A stretch of 64,000 bases of DNA, taken from Powellomyces hirtus (Eukaryota > Chytridiomycota > Chytridiomycetes > Spizellomycetales > Powellomycetaceae). The stretch lies in assembly GCA_025526995.1 (NCBI GenBank), contig JAHLKG010000032.1, forward strand, positions 1-64,000. The letters run 5' to 3'. How positions within the stretch are numbered: position 1 is the stretch's first letter; each line of letters starts with the position of its first letter. The notes beneath the pieces were generated by a model, which had not been told where the DNA came from, did not search any database, and saw only the letters and a program-made list of their open reading frames with translations. Both the position numbers and the translations under genes were made by a program. Positions 17,478 through 26,789 of the stretch are shown here, one piece after another.

Positions 17478-20400
17478 ATGACAAGTGGGTTTTCTCAACG
17501 GTCATTAGAGCCTATCGGTAGCTCTGTTTGGCCTCCATATCTACCTACCGTTCAAGATGCGTGGAAACCTTTGGCCACCGGATTATGGATTGCACATGGC
17601 CGTATTGGAAAGAAATTTCCCCGAGTATTATTCGATAGCGGAGCGACGGGAATGTTTCTCAACAAGACCTTCGTCAAAAAACATAAGTTCGAAACTAGGC
17701 CTACCGAACGACAACAAATAACTCTGGCCGACAAAAAATCTCCAATTCTCCTAGACACCGTTGTCTCCCAACCGTTAGAACTTTGGAACATTGAATCTCG
17801 TTCGCCTTTTATGGTTGGACAACTCCCATGGCTCGTCAGCGACCTTATATATGATGTGATCATCGGAACACCTTTCTGGAACCTCTTTACTCATGCTGAA
17901 CAATACTTACACGAAAAACAACCTATTCTCCGTTTTACTAATCATTCACAGATACCAAACGCATCACTCTCTGTCACCATCAAATGCAAACGAACATCAC
18001 GAAAATGGCAACCATTAGACTTTCTCCCTCGAGATTGTCTCTTTCATTTTGACACTACTCCATCTACGAAACAATCTATATTCACCAAAGCCGCTACTCA
18101 TCGCAATATCCAAATGATCGAAGTCACATCTAAGCGATTCAACAAAGCCTGGCGATGAAATAAATTTGAAGATAATACTGTATGCCAATTGGCTCTCAAC
18201 GAAATTTCGGAGGATCCTGAACGGTTTAGGGGAAACCCTGAAGTTCTGAAAGATTCTCTGGAAAAGTATGTTGATACTCTTTTCAAGGAACCGCAAGGCT
18301 TACCATCTGATTGGGGAGAAGATAATTTCCAAATTGAACTTGTCGAAGGCGCTGAACCTGTCTGGCAACCTCTCCGCCACATGAACAAGGAAGAATTAGC
18401 CGAACTGAAAAAGCAAATTCAACTGATGCTCGAGAAGGGATGGATACAGCACTCCTCAAGCCCATGGGGAGCTAGTGTCGTCTTTGCCTTGAAGAAAGAT
18501 GGAGGATTATGTATTTGTTGAGACTATCGAGGTCTCAACTCCGTCACAAAGAAAGATCGAACACCTCTTCCGAACATCCGTGAAATGCGCGACCGAATAC
18601 AAGGATGCGAATACTTCAGTCTCATTGATATCAAGGAAGCCTTTCATTGTTTGCTCATCCGAAAACAAGACCGGGAAAAGACCGCCATATGTACAAGATT
18701 TGGTCATTTCGAATACCTTGTCATGCCTTTCGGCTTAACCAATGCTCCTGCCGCATTCCAACGATTGATGAACAAAATTTTCCACAAAGACTACGACAAC
18801 TTTGTTAACTCATACCTCGACGACATCCTCATTTTCTCAAAGACATTGGGGGAACATCAGAAACATGTAGACCTAGTCCTCAAGAAACTCGAAGAACATC
18901 AACTCTATGTCAAACCTTCTAAATGTGTCTGGGCTGTCCCCGAAGTTGAATGGTGTGGACATGTCTTGGGCAGAAATGGAATTCGCATCGCCCTTTCGAA
19001 GATCCAAGTGATCAAGGACTGGCCTAGACCCACGTCTACGAAAGGAGTTCAATCAGTCTTTGGTCTCGCCAACTACTTCCTCGATTTTGTCAAAGACTAT
19101 TCCAACATTGCTTTACCATTATCTAACATTCAATCAGTGAAAGTCAAGTTCAAATGGGAAGCCGATCAAGAACAAGCATTCCAGAAACTGAAGGAAGCAC
19201 TCATCAATGCGCCAGCTTTAGCAACTATTGATGAAAGCAAACCTATCTACGTCTACACAGATTCATCTGGCTACGCCATTGCTGGATGGATCGGACAACC
19301 ATACAATGACGAGACTATATCAACGAATCTTCCTTGTCTTGTTGGCGAATGGAAACAATTACCTTGCCTCCGACCTGTTGTTTTTTATTCTTGCAAGATG
19401 GAGGGCGCTGAGACTCGGTATCCAACCCATGAACAAGAATTACTTGCATTAGTCAAGATGTTTGTAGCCAATAGACCATACCTGGTTGGACGATCTTTTC
19501 AGGGCTTCAGCGATCATAAGGGCTTAGAATTTATCCAAACACAACCTCACCTTAGCCAAAGACAAGCTCAATGGGTCGAAATTCTACAAGAATACGATTT
19601 TACGATTCAGTACATTCCAGGGAGGTGGAATCATATTGCGGACATTCTCTCCCGAAGTACTATTTACGCTCCACGGTGTGTCAAATGTCAAAGACGCGTC
19701 GATATGCATACTCAGATCAACAACATGATGGATGGAATCCTCTCTATAGTCGGAACAACAATTGATCTTCGCACGACACCAACATATTCTATCGAAGAAT
19801 GGAAACAAGCTTTAGCTATTGATCCCTACTCAGAATATCTCGAAGAGATTTGTCAGAAACCTGATCACGAAAAGACTGCAAGAGAACGACGAAATACTTT
19901 TCAAGATGGAATTGCTCGCCATGAAGGACGTCTTTACGTACCTGAAAGCTTACGCCCAAAAGTTTTACAACAATTTCACGATGATTTAGCCACTGGAGGT
20001 CACCTCGGCGTCAAGAAAACACTCGCTCGAATTCTCGTCAATTATTATTGGCCTAACATTAGACAAGACGTCATGAAGTATGTTGGAACATGCAAATCCT
20101 CTCGACAATTCAAACCTGGTCATCGCCGTTACGGATTTCTACAAGCACTTCCTGTGCCGTTGGGAGGATGGCATACCATTGGATTCGATATCTTCTACAT
20201 CGGAGATGAAGCATGTCTTGCCTGTATCGATTATCTATCAGGACGTGCTATTCTTTCAGCTGTCGACAAAAACATTGGCGGTAAAGAACTTGCTGCCGTT
20301 TTTCTGGATCGAGTATGGAAATATGTTGGGACTCCAAAAGTCTTTGTTACGGACCGCGAATCTCGAGCCCTTTCAGATTTTTTCCTCGCTTTCGATATCT

Positions 20401-21272
20401 TACTCGGCGTTAAACATGAATTCGCCACGGCTCGACACCAGCAAACTGATGGGAAAGTTGAATGAGCTATTCAAACACTGAAGAGAATCTTTAAGCAGTA
20501 TCTCAACTACGATAAGAGCAATTGGAAGAAGTTACTCCCGCTCGTTGAATTCGCCTTCAACACTGCCCCTAGAAGCGAATATGAAGGCCTGACACCATTC
20601 GAAGTAGACCTTGGCCGTACAGTCATCTTACCTGGATGGAATCCCCTCCTAGAAGGACAAGAACTTCGTTTACGCGGAGTCGACAAGGCCGAGCTCGAAA
20701 GATACCATAAGGGACAAGAAGAGATAGCCCGAATCGTACGTGAAAATCTACGTCGAGCACAAAATGAATACGCCCGACAACATGACAAAGGCCGCACTCC
20801 TATCGCTTACAATATTGGAGATCTTGTTGACCTCAATCGCAAGGGTATCGACCTTGAGGTTGACGTAAGAAGAGGTCCTCAATTCTCTACTATATGGATC
20901 GGACCCTACAAAGTCATCGCCAAAGGTGATCATCCTGACACCCACAAACTCGACCTCTCGCCTTCAAAGATTAGTGGCATTTGGCCTGTCTTCCACGTTG
21001 ATATCCTACATCCTCACGCAACAGACCAGTATCCACAACGCGAAGTCGAACAACCACCTGAACCAATCGAAGTTCGTGGAGAACAAGAATGGATTGTTGA
21101 AGACATCATCGATGAACGCCGTCATAAGCGAAACCTCTTGGTCAAATGAGCAGGATGGGCCGACCCTACATGGGAACCTGAGCCTGAACTCCGACAAACA
21201 CCTGCGTACCAACAATGGCGAACAGCCCATCCTCACTCTCTGGCAATTCAGCCACGTACGAAGAAAAGATAG
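17478..21272 (+). pseudogene. Gypsy G pol with chromodomain, broken by four TGA codons
   Basis: One frame runs from 17478 to the TAG at 21270-21272 and is interrupted only at TGA 18156, 18519, 20463 and 21147. Domains: aspartic protease (FDSGA, Asp codon at 17634), reverse transcriptase (VMPFGLTNAP, YLDDILIF near 18813), RNase H (YTDSSGYAIAGW), integrase zinc finger (HDDLATGGH, then CKSS where CxxC is normal), integrase core (GFDIF, VTDRES, TDGKVE) and a chromodomain (LVK-x-AGWADPTWEPE). The TGAs fall in pre-RT, in the RT motif before DYRGLN, after TDGKVE, and on the conserved chromodomain Trp. Best read as a decaying copy. Confidence 0.88.
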
Positions 21273-21324
21273 ACCTCATCACTACTCAACAAAGACAGAT
21301 TGGCTTTGCCTCATCTCTCCTCAC

Positions 21325-21470
21325 ATCACGCGCGGCGACGCAAGAACCGACCTACAACAAAAATCACATACGCGGCGACGCAAGAACCGACCTATACACA
21401 CACACAAACACTTTGACACGAGGGACGCCTCTGTCACATACACAAACATCGCGCGCCAACGCAAGAACTG
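21325..21470 (+). repeat. Short imperfect tandem repeats after gypsy G pol
   Basis: The unit CGGCGACGCAAGAACCGACC occurs near 21332 and 21373, with a third diverged copy (CGCCAACGCAAGAACTGA) near 21453. They lie between the pol stop and the 3' LTR and are not coding. Confidence 0.7.
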
Positions 21471-21566
21471 AGCACTGCGTCAACAGTCTAAAATGAACAA
21501 GAGCTCTCCCTTTCTATTCATCCCCTTCACATTCATCTACGATGCTTCCTCAGGGTCTGAGGGAGG

Positions 21567-21842
21567 TGTCGGGGAAACCTCATATTCTTGTATGTTTCGT
21601 GATTTTCTGATTACGTTATACGCGTTCCTTTGTTCGGGCTGGCCACCCGTTCATCGGTGATACACATGACTCCTGACTCATAGGCAATAAAGCGCCTCAC
21701 AGATAAATTATGTGCGCCACCCTGACACGCCTTATATAAAGTTGTCAGCCGTTGATTGCCCTTCTCCGCTTGTTACCTTACAACACACGATAATACACAC
21801 TATTTATTACCATCAACTATCAAAGCTTTCTTTGACGTTACA
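21567..21842 (+). repeat. 3' LTR of gypsy element G
   Basis: 276 bp, differing from the 5' LTR at about ten sites, for example CACAGAT for CACGGAT and GATTGCC for GGTCGCC. Followed by the CTGCA duplication. Confidence 0.93.
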
Positions 21843-22722
21843 CTGCAGCGTACTGACATCTCCTTCCGTCGGGAGTTACCCGCGCAAGGTCATCCGCATA
21901 GCCTCGGATCCTGTAGCATAGCAGAGCTTTGTTCTGTAGCTCAGTGATCAGGATCTCGGCGTCATTGTTTCTCATGATTGCGGCATAGCAGTGGTCCCGA
22001 ATGCGCTGGCCGACATGGTTGGTCGAGAATCCCGTCAAGAAGTAGTCACGCTCTTGCCTTGGGGTAAGCCGCTCCTTGTCGTCGAGGGTCGCGATCTGGG
22101 CCCGAAGGGTATTGAACTTGGCGATATACTCCGATATACTATTAGTGAAAACCAGCCGCTTCATCTTTGCTTCTGCGGTGTTTTGTAAGTTGGCAGGGTA
22201 AAAGCGGATGCAGCGGATCCTTGTGAATTCTTCCAATGTCATGGGCTGGTCGCCGGCATCTCTGAGCATTTGCCACCATTTGATGGCGGTTTCCTTGAGG
22301 TACCCCGAGATGTGGTCGACGTCCCGGTGGTCCGTCCTGAAGTCGGTTGCCTCAAGGTAGCGCGTGTGGACCTTCAAGAACTCATCGACCTTTGACACCA
22401 TTTCTTCACTGTTCCCTTTTCCGTCAAAGTGTGTCAGCTGCTTGCGAAGGTTCTCGCGGCGTTCCTTCTCGGCTTGCATTCGTGCACGGTTTTCTTCCGC
22501 CAGGATGATGTCAACGTGCGGTGTTGCAACCGCTGGTTGGACTGGAGTCGGAATCCTTGAGAGAAGGGCTTCGAAGCGGGCCTCTCCCATTGCGATCTGT
22601 TCCTGCAGTAGGCGTTGGGTCTCTGCCAATTGTGCAGCTAACATTGCGACGGGGTTGTCGGTCGGTGTGTCGACTTTGGGTTCTCCTACTGCCATTGGGC
22701 TGTTCCTGGTGCTATGTGCCAT
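21843..22722 (-). pseudogene. E2 gag N-terminal fragment
   Basis: From the ATG at 22722, about 290 residues of a gypsy gag: an N-terminal coiled-coil-like stretch (MLAAQLAETQRLLQEQ), a basic helix (RARMQAEKERRENLRKQL), and the capsid-like gag domain (YLKETAIKWWQMLRD, RFYPANLQNTAEAKM). It is close to the F1 gag at 54954-56165 and is cut at QYAAV by element G. Confidence 0.88.
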
Positions 22723-22735
22723 TGTTGTCGTCTAC

Positions 22736-22750
22736 GGGGTGGTGCTACCA
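22736..22750 (-). other. E2 primer-binding site
   Basis: On the minus strand this reads TGGTAGCACCACCCC, directly next to the 5' LTR that ends at 22751. It is identical to the primer site of element G at 16090, although their LTRs are unrelated. Confidence 0.65.
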
Positions 22751-23025
22751 TGTAATAATAGTAGGTCTGTTGCCAGAGTCTAGTCTTCTATTCGGGAATT
22801 CCCTATCTCTAATTCTACTGTAAGATCTCTAAGTCTTGAATACGCCCTTGTCGGAGTATTCCTACTTTTCTTCTGAACCGCGAGGCAGTCCTGGTCACGT
22901 GATGGCCATCCGTGGCCATCCCTGAGGTCTAGTACCCTTCGGGATGCTGATGTTAGCATCCATCTCACGTGGGGCCCTTTCTGACGCGTATCTAGGCTTA
23001 GGCTGGCAAGCCACGCCTCATTACA
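22751..23025 (-). repeat. 5' LTR of gypsy element E2
   Basis: 275 bp with TGTAATAATA...CATTACA ends on the plus strand. Similar to the LTRs at 56194-56468 and 58506-58780. Confidence 0.88.
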
Positions 23026-23129
23026 GTCCAGGCGGCAGGTCCGGGTGCAGCCATCGTGAATCACTATGTCTCAATCAAAAGAACAAGAGTAGATGAGTTT
23101 GACAGGAAAGAACGGGAGTGGTGCTACCA

Positions 23130-24645
23130 TGTGAGGAGCCTATGTTTCAAGGAGGGAGGTTGTGATTTGAGCGAAGAAAGTGAGTTTGCGGAAGAAGAGG
23201 TTAGAGGCGAGAGGTAGATTGTTAAACAAATGAGTGGATGTATATTGATGAGGGATGATTGATTTATTTCTAACCGGGAGGTACTTTCCTTCCCTTCTTA
23301 TATTAGATTCTCGACCTTTTGGCTCCTAGCTAACTTGTGGAGGACGGGGAGATGATCTAGGGGTTCTATGGCAGTGTAGTGAGGGCAGTGCAGCTGCGCA
23401 GTACTGAGACCGCGGGGTAAACTTGTGGGGAGTTCTGCTTATGAGGGATTACATAATCACTTATGAAGCGTGTCTGCCTTAACTTGGGATATGGCTTTTT
23501 ACTAGCCGAAGAATAAGTAAGTATAAATATGCCATGATGGCCATCTCTCAACAATCACCGTTTCATTATCAGCCAGCACCAGGATCAGAGTTTCCGATTC
23601 AGCATTCTTCTTCCTAATCAGAACACGACTTGTGCATCCAGTTTGGATCCGTTTTGTTTCTTCACGTCCGAGGTCTCCTTCTGCTTCTTGATTCCGCCGC
23701 GTTTCCTGAAACTATAGAGCTTGGACATCTTGACTTGGCCAATTTTCCGATTTTCCATTTTCGATTTGGGATGGACTTCTGACGTTTTCAGGACACTTTT
23801 GGAGAGGGCGCCAGTGCCTCTTCCTCCTTTTATATCTGGGAATCATTCTTCCATCACCTTCTATTGGCTTCCGTCACACAGTTCCATTTGTATTCCGGCA
23901 AAAGACTTAGTGAAGGTGGTTCCCTCCTGTTACAAGCTCTGGATTCAGATGCAATTTCAACGGCATCTCCCACTAGTTCCGCACCCCACTTGACACCCGG
24001 AACTGGATCATGGTTTTGCATTGCAACAAGACGTGGGATTAAAGGACAAGTCCCCAACACCCCTGCTACCTTCAGAATTCCTAAAAATTACTTGGGCCCC
24101 TCAATTACAGCTAGCGGGAATTGAACCTGCGGTTCCATACCTGCGTCCCTGTGTCAGCCCAGTGCACTAAGTCTCAACCATCCCGACAACAAATTTCGTC
24201 TTGACCTTTAGAAGTTTGAATTACCTTTTCCCTACCTTTTGTGAAATGGCCATAATGGCATATTTATACTTTACTTATTTTTGGCTAGTAAAAAGCCATA
24301 TCTCAAGTTAAGGCTGACGCGTCTCATAAGCGATTATCAAATCCCTCATAAGCAGAACTCCCCACAAGTTTTACCCCGCGGTCTCAGTACTGCGCAGCTG
24401 CACTGCCCTCACTACACTACCATAGAATCCCTAGATCATCTCTCCGTTCTCCACAAGTTGACTAGAAGCCAGTCGACCGAGAACCTCATATAAAGAGGGA
24501 AGAAAAGTACCTCCCAGAGAAGATCATCATCCATCAAATACATCAACGTCTCTCACTCAAAATATCGCATCACTTCTTCTTCTAGGAAACAACTCCGAGC
24601 TCTCAAAACTTCATCACTCCCGCCTTGAAACATAGGCTCCTCACA
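23130..24645. repeat. Fold-back element: long imperfect inverted repeat
   Basis: The segment 23130-23560 matches the reverse complement of 24240-24645 over about 400 bp, with many mismatches and small gaps. Landmarks include GTGAGGAGCCTATGTTTCAAGG at the outer ends, GGGAGGTACTTT, TGAGACCGCGG and AAAAAGCCATAT at the inner ends. The arms flank about 680 bp of spacer that carries a tRNA-like segment. No open frame in arms or spacer resembles a known protein. The structure fits a fold-back or non-autonomous DNA element. Confidence 0.75.
24108..24190 (-). other. tRNA-like segment (possible SINE head or tRNA remnant)
   Basis: On the minus strand, an A-box-like TGGTTGAGACTTAGTGCAC is followed about 35 bases later by a good B-box match GGTTCAATTCCC in a T-arm that pairs at four of five positions. 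The acceptor ends do not pair convincingly, so this is not a clean tRNA gene. It lies in the loop of the fold-back element. Confidence 0.4.
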
Positions 24646-25267
24646 CCTTTGCTCCTTGGAGGGAGCGTGTTGAAATACCAAAGAGCTCCGGCCAGTCACT
24701 CAGAAGCCTTTATTCCTTTGTTTCTATTCTTCTATCTTGGACACTATTGTACTGTACCATCCACAATTCTTTGGACGCTACATGGCTATTTCCATCACTT
24801 TGCTACCTACAAACTGTGCCACCTACATGTCTTTTGTGGCACCCGGTTCCATGATTAATCCTCTACTACCACGCATCTTTGCTGGCACAGTCCCCACTTA
24901 GTTTCCATTGTTCTCCCTGCATTGTGACATTAGGCCCCTTGCATTCCTTTCATTTGCATGGCTCTTTCATTTCCCATTGTTCTAGAGCCGCTGCTGCCTT
25001 CACCCATTTTACTCTTAAGCCCGGGGGCTCTTTACTCCCGCCCCTTGCTCTGAGAGAGATTTATGACAGACTTGTTATACTATCAGCAATACACTACCTT
25101 TTGCTCTTTGCTATTTGCACCTTTGAGCTTGGCCGTCTAAGTGATTACCCTTCAGCGCACCAATTTGCAACTGTTTGAACCTCTGAGGAGTTGCCGAAGT
25201 TGTTTCGTCTGCCATTTGTTTGTAAATGCTTGCGTTGTGTTTTCAGTTTATGTGCCAGCAGTCAACC
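24646..25267. other. Non-coding stretch
   Basis: Between the fold-back element and the Harbinger-related repeat. Several short frames exist but none has recognisable similarity or coding character; no other repeat match was found in the window. Confidence 0.5.
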
Positions 25268-26137
25268 CCACTGGATGTTTCAAGTTTTCAAGCTGTAATA
25301 TGCCATTCAGATGGGAGCACCACCCATTTTACCTTGTGGCAACCCCATATGAAAGTTGTGGTCTCAAAAGTTCATCCTCCCCTGTAGCATCAGCAAACGC
25401 GGTCCCGAATTGCTACATTTTGTGCAATGAGGCCATCTGAGGCCTACTATCTACTCAGCGTTTACTTAATGGACTTGAGACAGTAGACGGGCAGACTTGA
25501 TTTTTGTGCTGCTATTTTTTCATTACAAATGAGGAGAAAAGGCCTTATCTTTTTGTCCCAAAACTCGTCTTGGGGGCAAAAACGTATCTGCTTGCCAACA
25601 AGTCGCCGTCCCTGCGGCATCATTCCAGTACAACTTTGTCTTACTCCGTCCCTCACTGTCATACGCAAATCTAGGCTGCTGCCTGCGCCGTCTCCATTGC
25701 AAGGTTGCAGGGACCAGGGGGAGACTTGAGATGAAGCTACCTTGCAAGGTTACTTGAAATCAAGTCCCGCAACCCGGCAAGGTCAACGAAAAGACGGGTT
25801 TAGCAAGGCATTTTTGCATGATCGACGTGTCACCATGCGTTGGAGACGAGTTGGGGATGAGTTGGGGACGCAAGCGCCACCGTCCCAGACTTGAAAGGTC
25901 AAGTCCGTCTTTCTCTAGAGACGTAACGATTTTTTGCTTAAAAGATAACGGGAAAACAGAAAAACTTGACCTCAAGTCAAAACTTGGAACGTTGAGTAGA
26001 TAGTAGGCCTGAATCCCAAATCGCTTCGTTTCTGCTGAATTCTGAGGTCCCGGTGGTGTTGAAAATCGCTTCGAACGCGTCCCTCAAAAAGTCAACACGC
26101 AAAAACCTGGCTTTTCAGTCAACCGCTGGTGATGCTC
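25268..26137 (+). mobile_element. Harbinger-end fragment carrying a MITE
   Basis: Apart from the inserted MITE (25441-26009), this stretch matches the reverse complement of 53723-54019, the left end of the PIF/Harbinger transposon. It ends in a version of the same terminal repeat (TTTCAGTCAACCGCTGGTGA then TGCTC) followed by TTA at 26138-26140. Similarity begins at ACTGGATGTTTC near 25269, the same point at which the other copy is joined to gypsy sequence. It is a non-autonomous or truncated Harbinger copy. Confidence 0.75.
25441..26009. mobile_element. 569-bp MITE with GGCCTACTATCTACTC ends
   Basis: Ends are inverted: GGCCTACTATCTACTCAGCG on the left and the reverse complement of GGCCTACTATCTACTCAACG on the right. 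It is flanked by TGA (25438-25440 and 26010-26012). The other copy of the host repeat (around 53848) has the empty site with a single TGA, which fixes both ends. No protein is encoded. The 3-bp TNA duplication suits a PIF/Harbinger-mobilised MITE, but its ends differ from the Harbinger at 53723-61728. Confidence 0.82.
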
Positions 26138-26140
26138 TTA

Positions 26141-26789
26141 GTGCATAACTACCTTCGTTCCCTGATTCCAATTCAACACATCCATATTACACCGTTCGCT
26201 GTGGAGGAGGGAGGAAATGCAAGCTCCTGAGTAGGGATGATATTTGGCGCGAGGCGGCAACGCTACGAGCTTGCTAGCCTGAGCGATCCCCTTTTCTCTG
26301 CCCTTGGTTTTGTTTTCTTGTTCCTGGCCAGTTGACGCTGGCCTGGCTGCACAGCATATACGTTTCAACGCTGCATGGGTCTGAAAACCCTTGCAGTCTT
26401 GTTGCATTTTTGTCACTCCCGTCAACACTATGGCTTAACAACTTGAAATACATACATTGATCTCATCTGCATCCATCTACACACCTCATTCTGTATTTCA
26501 AGGGCTCATTACTGGTCCTCTGCTACTCTGTAGACGAGAGCTACACACAAAGGAGATTATTACGAAAGTCTATGCTGAATTACGGCCATTACGCTGTGCA
26601 GTACATTCTCACGTACCCACCCCAGGTTCCAACACAATATGTTCCATTAATTCTTGGTAGTGGCTGGCAGTAATGATAGAGCGCAAAGATTGTGCTTCTG
26701 GCTTGAGTTGAGTCTTGGTATTAACAGTAAAGTGTATTTCAAATTAGATGTAGCGATTAGACTATATTCTATCATATCCATTGTAAAGA
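26141..26789. other. Intergenic, downstream of VTC4-type gene
   Basis: No gene recognised. It lies between the Harbinger fragment and the end of the VTC4-type gene. Confidence 0.5.

Larger units (their letters stand above)
15814..21842 (+). mobile_element. Ty3/gypsy chromodomain element G
   Basis: A 6,029-bp element with 276-bp LTRs (15814-16089 and 21567-21842) beginning TGTCGGGG and ending GACGTTACA. The target duplication CTGCA is at 15809-15813 and 21843-21847. The LTRs differ at about ten positions by eye (roughly 3.6 percent), mostly C/T or G/A, so it is older than the copia insertions. It carries gag, a pol frame interrupted only by TGA codons, and a chromodomain at the pol C-terminus. 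Confidence 0.93.
14815..23025 (-). mobile_element. Ty3/gypsy element E2, decayed and split by element G
   Basis: Minus-strand element, same family as F1 and F2 at 54020-58780. Pieces: protease and start of pol (14815-15479), gag C-terminus (15480-15813), gag N-terminus (21843-22722), leader and 5' LTR (22751-23025). Removing element G and one copy of CTGCA rejoins gag at QYAAVQ. The 3' half of pol and the 3' LTR are missing on the left, where similarity stops near 14815. Confidence 0.85.

Noticed and set aside
18156..21149. Host-wide reassignment of TGA to Trp
   Set aside because: Host genes such as the VTC4-type (26790) and the gene ending at 47732 use TGA as stop, and F2 shows CGA to TGA decay at 56798.
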